NCBI GenBank assembly: GCA_964493765.1
Contig: CAZBPK010000184.1
Location: 1 to 29,337, forward strand
Reading direction: 5' to 3'
DNA: 29,337 nucleotides
Source: CALLMJ01 sp964493765
Lineage (GTDB): Bacteria; Bacteroidota; Bacteroidia; J057; CALLMJ01
Positions 7,572 to 14,688 of the stretch are shown here, in pieces (the first letter of the stretch is position 1; each line of letters begins with the position of its first letter). The position numbers were made by a program, and so were the translations under genes. The notes under the pieces are model-generated. The model ran no database searches, was not told where the DNA came from, and saw only the letters and a program-made list of their open reading frames with translations.

Positions 7572-8593
7572 ATTTAAACTGGACTATTGCTTTTCCTAAA
7601 GCTCTTTTTCCGTTTCAATTTTCTTATCAAACCCGTTTTTTTTTAATAGGCTCTTGCTTTACAGAGCATATTGGAAATTATCTCAAAAATTCAAAATTTC
7701 AAGTACTTCAAAATCCCGCAGGCATTTTATTTGACCCTCATTCTATTGCTTATCATTTAGAGCATTGGTCTAAGGAAAATTATCCCTCTAAAGAAGAATT
7801 TTTTTATTTCAACGAACTTTGGCATCATTGGAAATTTCATACCCAATTTTCTTCTATAAACCTTGAAAATAGCTATCAATTACTTTTAGATTCCACTAAA
7901 GTTACTATTCAACACTTAAAGCAAACTGATTGGCTAATTATAACCTTAGGGAGCTCTTACTCTTATCAATTATCAGCCAAAATTCCTGATGAGCATCTTC
8001 AAAAATATGGGATAAACTACCCGGTAGCCAATTGTCATAAATGCCCTAATCCATGGTTTCATAAATATTTAACCTCAAGCCAAGAAACTTTTGAGTTACT
8101 GAATCATGCTTTTGAACAAGTAAAAAAAATCAATCCTAAAGTACAATTTTTGGTGAACATAAGCCCGGTTAGGCATCTTAGAGATGGAGTAATTGAAAAT
8201 AACCGAAGCAAAGCTCGTCTCATTGAGGCTACTCATCAATTGGCAGAAAGCCGTAATGATACTTATTATTTACCTTCTTACGAAATTGTCATTGATGTAT
8301 TAAGAGATTATCGGTTTTATGATATAGACAAAGCTCATCCTAACTACGAAGCAACGCAATGGGTAATTCAGTATTTTATAGAAAACTATTTTTCTAAAGA
8401 AACTCAAGAACTTATAAAAGAGGTACAAGAAATTCAATTAGCTTATCAACATCAACCCAGAAATCCAGAAACTCAAGCTCATTTAAAGTTTTTAGATACT
8501 TACTACCAGAAAACTTTATCAATTCAAAAAGTTTTACCCTTTTTAAATTGGGAACATGAATTAGAATATTTTGGGAGCCATAAGAAATCATAA
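7568..8593 (+). CDS. GSCFA domain protein (SGNH-hydrolase-like)
   Basis: The 341-residue protein has no signal peptide. The family-naming motif is present as 'GSCFTEHIG' with Ser29, followed by 'NPAGILFDPHSIA'. Towards the C-terminal side lies 'DIDKAHPNYEA' with Asp254 and His257, the D-x-x-H arrangement expected of an SGNH/GDSL-type hydrolase. Other conserved stretches include 'LIITLGSSYSYQL' and 'NISPVRHLRDG'. GSCFA proteins are widespread but mostly uncharacterised, and an esterase or acyl-hydrolase activity is an inference from the fold. The gene begins inside the udk stop codon (ATGA overlap), so it depends on udk translation. Its substrate and its link to nucleotide metabolism are unknown. 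Confidence 0.85.
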   Translation: MNLNWTIAFPKALFPFQFSYQTRFFLIGSCFTEHIGNYLKNSKFQVLQNPAGILFDPHSIAYHLEHWSKENYPSKEEFFYFNELWHHWKFHTQFSSINLENSYQLLLDSTKVTIQHLKQTDWLIITLGSSYSYQLSAKIPDEHLQKYGINYPVANCHKCPNPWFHKYLTSSQETFELLNHAFEQVKKINPKVQFLVNISPVRHLRDGVIENNRSKARLIEATHQLAESRNDTYYLPSYEIVIDVLRDYRFYDIDKAHPNYEATQWVIQYFIENYFSKETQELIKEVQEIQLAYQHQPRNPETQAHLKFLDTYYQKTLSIQKVLPFLNWEHELEYFGSHKKS

Positions 8594-8651
8594 TTGAAAT
8601 ACCCAAACTTGGATTTAATTCTCTTGTTTCACAGTCTTAAACATTGTTAAA

Positions 8652-8683
8652 TTTGTTAAATTACAGAAATCTTTATAATTTTA
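8652..8683 (+). promoter_or_regulatory. Promoter of the SDR-bioD pair
   Basis: TTTG at 8652-8655 is followed after 20 nt by TAATTTTA at 8676-8683 (TAnnTTTG with the last base changed). The ATG at 8698 lies 14 nt further on. The spacing is good, but the -7 box is imperfect. Confidence 0.4.
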
Positions 8684-8697
8684 CCAAAATTTCTTGA

Positions 8698-9483
8698 ATG
8701 CCTTATAAGAGAGAAAATTTACGTGAAAAAATTGTTTTTATAACGGGTGCGACCAGTGGAATTGGTGAAGCTTGTGCAAGAGCTTTTGCTGAATTAGGCT
8801 GTAAGCTTATTATCACAGGGCGACAAGTTTTTAGATTACAAATTTTGGCTTCTGATTTAATGGCTTATGGTTGTTCTGTTTTATTTTTTGAATTAGATGT
8901 AACCAAAAAACAATCCATTCAAAATTTTATAGAACAACTTCCAGAAGATTGGAAAAATATTGATATTTTAATTAACAATGCAGGTCTTGCTTTGGGTTTA
9001 GAGCCTTTACAAGAAGGAAACATAGAAGATTGGGATACCATGATTGATACGAATGTAAAAGGTTTACTGTATATAACACGTCATATTGTTCCTTGGATGA
9101 TTGAAAGGCAAAAAGGACATGTTATAAACATTGGGTCATTAGCTGGCGTTGGTGCTTATCCTAACGGTGCCGTATACTGTGCATCTAAAGCCGCTGTTAA
9201 AACCTTAACCGATGGTTTACGTATGGATTTAGTGCATACTCCTATTCGTGTTACCAATATTCAACCAGGTTTAGTGGATACCAATTTTAGCATGACTCGC
9301 TTTCATGGTGATAGAGAACGTGCAGAAAGAGTGTATAAAGGTTTAGAAGCTTTAAATGCAGAAGATGTTGCTGATATTATTGTCTATGTAGCCACTGCCC
9401 CTAAACATGTCCAGATTGCAGAAATTACCGTTATGCCCACTCAACAGGCTTCAAGCCAAGTTATTCATAGAAAACTCAAATGA
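8698..9483 (+). CDS. Short-chain dehydrogenase/reductase (YdfG-like)
   Basis: This 261-residue classical SDR oxidoreductase has the NAD(P)-binding TGATSGIG at residues 16-23, NNAG at 93-96, catalytic Ser147 in 'NIGSLAG', and the Tyr160-x3-Lys164 pair (YCASK). After the active site, 'VTNIQPGLVDTNFSMTRFHG' and 'AEDVADIIVYVATAPKHVQI' resemble the YdfG/serine-3-dehydrogenase subgroup, which reduces or oxidises 3-hydroxy acids such as L-allo-threonine, serine or malonic semialdehyde. Arg42 after the second strand (ITGRQ) suggests an NADP(H) preference. The real substrate is not evident. The gene overlaps bioD by 4 nt (ATGA), so the two are translationally coupled. Confidence 0.9.
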   Translation: MPYKRENLREKIVFITGATSGIGEACARAFAELGCKLIITGRQVFRLQILASDLMAYGCSVLFFELDVTKKQSIQNFIEQLPEDWKNIDILINNAGLALGLEPLQEGNIEDWDTMIDTNVKGLLYITRHIVPWMIERQKGHVINIGSLAGVGAYPNGAVYCASKAAVKTLTDGLRMDLVHTPIRVTNIQPGLVDTNFSMTRFHGDRERAERVYKGLEALNAEDVADIIVYVATAPKHVQIAEITVMPTQQASSQVIHRKLK

Positions 9484-10097
9484 ATAATGGTTATATCGTT
9501 ACAGGTATTCACACTAACGCAGGAAAAACCTTTGTTTCGGCTGTAATTTTAGCGGGTACAAACTATGATTATTGGAAACCCATTCAAACAGGAATAGCTA
9601 CAGAAACTACTGATTCCCAATGGCTTAAAAATATTTTGGAAAATAACATTTATTTCCACCCAGAAAGATACGCATTACCTTTACCCGCTTCTCCCAATAT
9701 TGCCGCAGACGCAGTAAATATCACCATTTCTATTAATGACTTTGTTTTACCCTCTTCAAATAATCCAATTTTAGTGGAAGGTGCTGGAGGGTTATTAGTT
9801 CCTATCAATCAACAGCATTTGCTCATTGACTTATTTCAAAAATTGGATTTACCACTGATTTTAGTATCCGATTTATATCTTGGTGCCATTAATCATACCT
9901 TACTCTCCATTGAAGCTTTAAAGTCTCGTAAAATGAATATCAAAGGAATCATTTTTAACAAAACCGAAGACATTCCTGCCATGAAAATTATTGAACATTA
10001 CAGCGGTGTTAAAAACTTAGGATTTATTCCTAAACTTGAAAAAATAGATTTTTCATCTTTAAAAACTGCATTTAATCAATATTTAAGTGAAATTTAA
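9480..10097 (+). CDS. bioD: Dethiobiotin synthetase
   Basis: BioD closes the ureido ring of biotin: 7,8-diaminopelargonic acid + CO2 + ATP gives dethiobiotin. The 205-residue protein carries the P-loop variant GIHTNAGKT at residues 9-17 (the family usually has GTDTxxGKT), 'YWKPIQTG' at 31-38, the substrate-site 'VEGAGGLLVPI' in mid-protein, and 'GIIFNKTED' near the C-terminal third. The start ATG at 9480 overlaps the SDR stop, which fixes the frame and implies coupled translation. No bioA, bioB or bioF lies in this window, so the rest of the biotin pathway must be elsewhere or missing. A GC-rich repeat begins 12 nt after the stop. Confidence 0.93.
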   Translation: MNNGYIVTGIHTNAGKTFVSAVILAGTNYDYWKPIQTGIATETTDSQWLKNILENNIYFHPERYALPLPASPNIAADAVNITISINDFVLPSSNNPILVEGAGGLLVPINQQHLLIDLFQKLDLPLILVSDLYLGAINHTLLSIEALKSRKMNIKGIIFNKTEDIPAMKIIEHYSGVKNLGFIPKLEKIDFSSLKTAFNQYLSEI

Positions 10098-10109
10098 TTT
10101 AAAGAATTT

Positions 10110-10233
10110 GGGCGTGTCCCTCACTTCGTTCGGGTCGGGCTTGCTACGGGTTTCACTTCGTTTCAGCAATCCTTTGCCTGCTCAATATTTCGCAGCCAAA
10201 GGCAGTGCCAAGCCCTTCGCATCCCTCACGCTT
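10110..10233 (+). repeat. Dispersed GC-rich structured repeat, copy 1
   Basis: This 124-bp block is much richer in G+C than its surroundings, running from GGGCGTG to CATCCCTCACGCTT. It shares blocks with copy 2 (25374-25508) in the same order and orientation: GGGCGTG, CCCTCA, TTCGGGTCGGGCTTGCT, GCAATCCTTT, GGCAGTGCCA, and GCATCCCTCACGCTT at the end. Its arms can pair: GCGTG (10112-10116) with CACGC (10227-10231), GGGCTTG (10137-10143) with CAAGCCC (10209-10215), and CCTTTGCCTGC (10171-10181) with GCAGCCAAAGG (10192-10202, one C-C mismatch). From memory, intergenic repeats with a similar framework occur in many Bacteroidota. A 65-codon open frame over it (10087-10284) is not a gene. Confidence 0.85.
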
Positions 10234-10303
10234 GAAACAGGTTTCCATTACCCCAAAAATAGATTTTTCTTACCAAAACAATAAGTGTAAACCCAAAAAA
10301 TTG

Positions 10304-10311
10304 TAATTTTG
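10304..10311 (+). promoter_or_regulatory. -7 promoter box 4 nt before the PD40-OmpA start
   Basis: TAATTTTG is a perfect TAnnTTTG match ending four bases before the ATG at 10316. The upstream -33 region has no clear TTTG. The position implies a leaderless or near-leaderless transcript. Confidence 0.5.
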
Positions 10312-10315
10312 AATT

Positions 10316-11821
10316 ATGAAAAAAACGTTTTTATTCCTTTCCTTGAGTTTTCTTATGACTCAATTATTCGGGCAAGAAGTTGAAAAACTTTCTCAAAAAG
10401 TTAATTCTGAATATTTTGAATTAGCTCCTTATATCACTCCAGACGGCAAAAGATTATATTTTGTGAGAAGAGGGCATCCTCAAAATACCAAAATTGAATT
10501 AACCCCAAGAGCTGAAGATATTTGGTATAGTGATTTTGTAAATGGGCAATGGAGTGAAGCTGTTCACATGGAAAAACCCTTTAACCAAGCTAAATATAAC
10601 GCCATTGTTTCCTCAACCGCAGACGGAAACCAAATATTTGTTGGGGGTTTTTATGAAAATGGCTTCTACACAAAAAAAGGTTATAGCGTTTCTCAATATA
10701 CTAAAGACGGTTGGTCTGTACCCAAAGGAATTAATATTCAAGATTACGAAAACATGTGTAAAGGTGATTATATCAGTGAAAGCTTTTCTGCGGATGGAAC
10801 CATTTTAATCATGAGTTTTAATGAAAAAGGAACTGAAAATATTAACGATTTGTATGTTAGTTTTAAAACAGAAAATGGCTATACAAGACCCAAAAAACTT
10901 CCTTCTACTATTAATACAGAGTTTGGAGAAGGAACACCATTCTTAGCTCCAGATAACAAAACTTTATATTTTGCTTCCAATAAACCCGGCGGTTTAGGTG
11001 GTTATGATATGTATATGACACGACGTTTAGATGATAGTTGGGAAAAATGGTCTGAACCTGTGAATTTAGGTACTCCCGTAAATTCTGAAAGTAGTGAAGC
11101 CTTTTTTACCATTCCCGCAAAAGGCGATTTCGTTTATTTTGTTCGTGTTTTTGACAATCATTCTGATATTGTTAGAACTAAACTCAAAAAAGAACTATTA
11201 CCTACTGCCGTTACTATTGTAAAAGGAAAAGTAATTCCTGACGCTCCTGTTAACTTTGAAAAAGTAAAATTGGTTTATTTTGATTTGAATATTAAAAAAG
11301 AAACCAAAGTTGATGTTAACCCTATAACAGGCGAATATCAAATTGTTTTACCTTCAGGAGTATTTTATGGTTTCAAAGCTGAAGCTCCAGGATTTTATCC
11401 CGCTAGCCAAAATATTGACCTCAAAAAAAGCCAAGAATATAAAGAAGTTATTGTGGATATTCTCATTAAAGAAATCAAAGCAGGGAAAACCTTTGTTATT
11501 AATAATGTATTTTTTGATTTTGCAAAAGCTGACTTGAAACCAGAATCCTTCTACGAACTAGACCAAATTGTAACTATCTTAAAAGAAAACCCTCAATTTA
11601 AATTGGAAATTGCTGGACACACCGACAATGTAGGAACAGACGAAACCAATATGACATTAAGCCTAAATCGTGCTTCTGCTGTTGTGTTTTATTTAGTTTC
11701 CAAAGGAATTAACAAAGATAGATTAGTTGCTAAAGGTTACGGAAAATCAAAACCTGTTGCAGACAACACCACAGACGCAGGAAGACAAAAAAACAGAAGA
11801 GTAGAATTTAAAATTTTATAG
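10316..11821 (+). CDS. PD40 beta-propeller / CRD / OmpA-family periplasmic protein (PorE-like, no TPR)
   Basis: The 501-residue protein has a type I signal peptide (MKKTFLFLSLSFLMTQLFG). WD40-like PD40 blades follow (e.g. 'ITPDGKRLYFVRR', 'SADGTILIMSFN', 'APDNKTLYFASNKPGGLGGY'). About residues 300-375 form a carboxypeptidase-regulatory-like beta domain ('VKGKV...NPITGEYQIVLPSG'). A C-terminal OmpA domain (about 396-501) carries the peptidoglycan-binding Asp437 (GHTDNVG) and Arg452 (LNRASAV). It probably tethers an envelope complex to peptidoglycan. The propeller-CRD-OmpA order is that of the T9SS protein PorE, but PorE is usually a lipoprotein with TPRs, both absent here. It is therefore better called PorE-like. 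The gene is convergent with the porW-like gene. Confidence 0.85.
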   Translation: MKKTFLFLSLSFLMTQLFGQEVEKLSQKVNSEYFELAPYITPDGKRLYFVRRGHPQNTKIELTPRAEDIWYSDFVNGQWSEAVHMEKPFNQAKYNAIVSSTADGNQIFVGGFYENGFYTKKGYSVSQYTKDGWSVPKGINIQDYENMCKGDYISESFSADGTILIMSFNEKGTENINDLYVSFKTENGYTRPKKLPSTINTEFGEGTPFLAPDNKTLYFASNKPGGLGGYDMYMTRRLDDSWEKWSEPVNLGTPVNSESSEAFFTIPAKGDFVYFVRVFDNHSDIVRTKLKKELLPTAVTIVKGKVIPDAPVNFEKVKLVYFDLNIKKETKVDVNPITGEYQIVLPSGVFYGFKAEAPGFYPASQNIDLKKSQEYKEVIVDILIKEIKAGKTFVINNVFFDFAKADLKPESFYELDQIVTILKENPQFKLEIAGHTDNVGTDETNMTLSLNRASAVVFYLVSKGINKDRLVAKGYGKSKPVADNTTDAGRQKNRRVEFKIL

Positions 11822-11836
11822 CATTCATCAATTTAC

Positions 11837-11871
11837 ATCCTTTGGCTACAAATAATATGTAGCCAAAGGAT
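11837..11871. terminator. Hairpin between convergent genes (possible bidirectional terminator)
   Basis: ATCCTTTGGCTACA (11837-11850) pairs perfectly over 14 bp with TGTAGCCAAAGGAT (11858-11871) around a 7-nt AATAATA loop. It lies 15 nt past the PD40-OmpA stop and about 110 nt past the stop of the opposing porW-like gene. Neither strand has a T-tract after the stem, so it is not a textbook intrinsic terminator. It may stabilise or end both transcripts. Confidence 0.6.
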
Positions 11872-11980
11872 ACCCAATATTTAAAACAATAAAAAAAGTA
11901 AATATACTGAACGTTGGAGGAAATTATGAATTTGAACTTTTAAGAAAATTAGTAGCATCAATCTTCCCTATTCCTAATTA

Positions 11981-14632
11981 TTAATTCTTTAACATTTCTT
12001 CTCGATTCTTAATATAAAAATCAAAATAATCTTTCATTTTCTTTTGACCGTAAGCTAAACGAAAATTAGCCATCGTCATAAAACATATAGATTCATTAGG
12101 ATTGTCTCCTAACCAATTTTTGAATTTTTCTTCTGATTTAATTAATTGGATATATCTATCAGCTTCTTTGAGCGTGGGGAAGGTCTGTACTTGCCCTAAA
12201 TGATGTGTGCCTTGGTAACTAAAAACTAATGAACTTAAATTGGCTTCTGAAAAATTCGCTTTATTAAAATTAGAAATTTCTACTTTTAATTCGTTTAAAT
12301 TAACTTTTTTCTGGTCAATAAAAAAGATTACATAAATCTGCTCTTTGGGTTTGACATCTTTATTAAAAGCGATAGTTTTTTCATCATTAGGATTATTTTG
12401 AGGGTCAAAAGTATTGTTATTATTAGTAGTATTGGCATTAGGGTCTTTACCATCCATCAAAGCTAAAGTTTTTTTTGCGGTATTAGCGGTGGGGTCATCA
12501 GGGTAATTTTTAACTAAATACTGTAAACCACTTTTTAAACTATCTTTTTGTCCTAAATAACCATAACTCATAAATTTCATATAGAAAAGTTTGGGAGTTA
12601 GATAATTAGTGGGGAAAGATTTTAAAATATGATTGGACATATTGATGGTAATTTGGTATTGTTGATTATTATAAGCTCCTACCACGCCATTATAAGCTTC
12701 TAGAAATTCTTGGGGTAAAGCATTGGCTTCTAGAATTTTTTCTCCCCTTACTAATTTATCAAAATCGGAATTGGGGTAATTTTGGGTAATCAAATTTTTA
12801 TAATAATTGGCTTCTGAAGGCTGATTGATTTTATTAAGCAGGGTATAAAGAGAATAAGCGGCTTTTGGTATATAATCAGAGTTCGGAAATCTTTGGATAA
12901 GGGTTTTCCAGTTAGAAATAGCCGAATCAGGAACGTTTAATTTATAGGCATAGATATTTCCTAGTTCAAAATAGGCTTCTTGAATTTGTTTATTTAAAGC
13001 TATTTTAGCGGAGTCTGTTTTAGGAATATTTTTTAAATAGGCTTCACGAGCCTTTTTAGGGTCACTTAAATCGGCAACGGTATTATTATTGTTTTCGTCC
13101 TCGGGGTTATTATCAAAAGTTTGTTCTTTATTGCTTCTACGCCAATTGTCTTCATTTTTTCTATCGCCCCAAAATCTTCTAAATTCAGTTTTTCCTGAAG
13201 CAACAATTTGCTGATTATCAAAATAAAAGCCCGCAGCATTAGGCTGGTTAATATCTCGCATATAATCCATATTATTGGCAGCTGCCTGCTGCTGTTTCTC
13301 TTGAATTTCTTTTTTCTTTTTTTCTTGTTCAATTAAATTATCAATATATTGATTGAGTTGTTCTTCGGATAACTTGCTTAAAGCCAATAAAGAATCATTA
13401 CGTTGAATGGTTTGGGTATATTTTACGTAATCTTTTAGAACTGCTGAAACGGTTTTAATTTCATCGTAGTAAGGGGATTTATTGGTAACGGTAGTAGCCG
13501 CAGTATCGTAATAACTCTGGGCTAATTGGAAGTTTTTGTCTTCAAAATAAAGTTTTCCGAGTGCATAATAAGAAAGAGATTTTTGGGACGTGTTGGATTT
13601 ACTGGATTGTGTAGAAAGTTTTAAGTATTCAATGGCTTTATCTTTGTTTTTTTGTTTGAGTTCAAGCATGGCTAGTTCATAATAAATTTGGTCTTTAAAT
13701 TCTTCATATTTTACATCTTTGGCTAATTTTTTGAAGGCTTTAGCTTGCTCAGACATATCAGAACCTTCTGGTAAATATTTTACATTCACTTTGTTTACAT
13801 TCACTAAAGCATTAAAAACCATTTGGTTAGATGGGTTCATACGAACCACTTTTTGGAAGTTTTCTATAGATTGGGGATAAGCGCCTTTGGCTTCATATAA
13901 TTGCCCAAGCAAATAATGAATTTTGGCTTTTTCTTTTTTGCCTTTTTGGTACATTAAAGCATCTTCTAGGGCAATAATGGCTTTGTCCAAGTCTTTATCA
14001 TAAATGGAAAGCATAGCATAAATTTTTTGAGCTTCTGCTTGTATTTTGGGTTTAATACTAACTTCTTCTTTAAACATTTTGTCTAAAGTTTGTTTTGCTC
14101 CGATGGCATTATCATTGGCTAATTGGGTTTTTGCTAACCATAAATAGGCTTCTGGGCGATTTTTAGATTTCGGAAAAGCTGTTAAAACATAACTAAAGTT
14201 TTGTTGGGCTAATATGTAGTTTTGTTTCGTAAACCAAGCTTTACCTATTAAAATCCGAGCGTCATCTACCCAGTTGTTGTATTTAAAAATCCAATCCACC
14301 AAAGGCTCTTGGTCTTTTTTCTTTCTATGTTTAAAAATAATGACATCACATTTTTTGACTACTTCATCAAAATCCGCAAATCCGCTTTTGGCTTCTTCTA
14401 AACTAGGAATTCCTAGTGTTAAAAAAGAACCATCTTCAGGAACTTTAAAGTTACTTTCGGTTTTTTTGGTGCCTTCTTTATATTTAATTCTTGCGTGATA
14501 ATATCCATTAAAAAACGAAGTAAAATTACGGTAGGTTCTACCCATAGTGTTCCCCTTCTTTGGATTACAAGAACTAATCCATAATGCAGAGAATATAAAA
14601 GCTACAATAGATAGATACTTCAAAACTTTCAT
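11981..14632 (-). CDS. porW: PorW/SprE-like T9SS TPR lipoprotein
   Basis: The 883-residue lipoprotein has signal peptide MKVLKYLSIVAFIFSALW and lipobox ISSC with Cys22. Right after it comes 'GRTYRNFTSFFNGYYHARIK', which resembles the conserved N-terminal region of PorW/SprE ('NYHNLTARYNGYYNA'-like). Many TPR-type helical repeats follow ('AEAYLWLAKTQLANDNAIGA'-like units; 'SIENFQKVVRMNPSNQMVFN'), then a charged coiled coil ('EEQLNQYIDNLIEQEKKKKE'), Asn-rich low-complexity linkers, more TPRs and a C-terminal alpha/beta tail. PorW/SprE is an outer-membrane lipoprotein needed for type IX secretion and gliding. Length and architecture match. The gene lies 56 nt downstream of the giant PKD gene with its own -7 box. 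The assignment rests on the N-terminal motif, size and context. Confidence 0.85.
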   Translation of the reverse strand: MKVLKYLSIVAFIFSALWISSCNPKKGNTMGRTYRNFTSFFNGYYHARIKYKEGTKKTESNFKVPEDGSFLTLGIPSLEEAKSGFADFDEVVKKCDVIIFKHRKKKDQEPLVDWIFKYNNWVDDARILIGKAWFTKQNYILAQQNFSYVLTAFPKSKNRPEAYLWLAKTQLANDNAIGAKQTLDKMFKEEVSIKPKIQAEAQKIYAMLSIYDKDLDKAIIALEDALMYQKGKKEKAKIHYLLGQLYEAKGAYPQSIENFQKVVRMNPSNQMVFNALVNVNKVNVKYLPEGSDMSEQAKAFKKLAKDVKYEEFKDQIYYELAMLELKQKNKDKAIEYLKLSTQSSKSNTSQKSLSYYALGKLYFEDKNFQLAQSYYDTAATTVTNKSPYYDEIKTVSAVLKDYVKYTQTIQRNDSLLALSKLSEEQLNQYIDNLIEQEKKKKEIQEKQQQAAANNMDYMRDINQPNAAGFYFDNQQIVASGKTEFRRFWGDRKNEDNWRRSNKEQTFDNNPEDENNNNTVADLSDPKKAREAYLKNIPKTDSAKIALNKQIQEAYFELGNIYAYKLNVPDSAISNWKTLIQRFPNSDYIPKAAYSLYTLLNKINQPSEANYYKNLITQNYPNSDFDKLVRGEKILEANALPQEFLEAYNGVVGAYNNQQYQITINMSNHILKSFPTNYLTPKLFYMKFMSYGYLGQKDSLKSGLQYLVKNYPDDPTANTAKKTLALMDGKDPNANTTNNNNTFDPQNNPNDEKTIAFNKDVKPKEQIYVIFFIDQKKVNLNELKVEISNFNKANFSEANLSSLVFSYQGTHHLGQVQTFPTLKEADRYIQLIKSEEKFKNWLGDNPNESICFMTMANFRLAYGQKKMKDYFDFYIKNREEMLKN

Positions 14633-14645
14633 TCAAAAATAAAAA

Positions 14646-14653
14646 CAAAGTTA
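14646..14653 (-). promoter_or_regulatory. -7 promoter box of the porW-like gene
   Basis: On the - strand this reads TAACTTTG, a perfect TAnnTTTG match, ending 13 nt before the ATG at 14632. A TTCG-like -33 element lies about 19 nt further upstream. The gene may therefore be expressed independently of the PKD gene, although no clear terminator separates the two. Confidence 0.5.
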
Positions 14654-14688
14654 CAAACTTTTCATTAATAAACGAAAATCATGAGTTT

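Noticed and set aside
8594..8697. Possible terminator after the GSCFA gene (CCAA-AC-TTGG)
   Set aside because: The stem is only four base pairs with no T-tract, too weak to call.
10087..10284. 65-codon open frame after bioD
   Set aside because: It runs across the dispersed GC-rich repeat, and the peptide reflects the repeat sequence. There is no promoter or family match.
11916..11943. GGAGG followed by ATG and a five-codon ORF (MNLNF)
   Set aside because: Other genes here lack Shine-Dalgarno sequences, and the ORF is far too short. The GGAGG belongs to a longer open frame that may be a gene relic.
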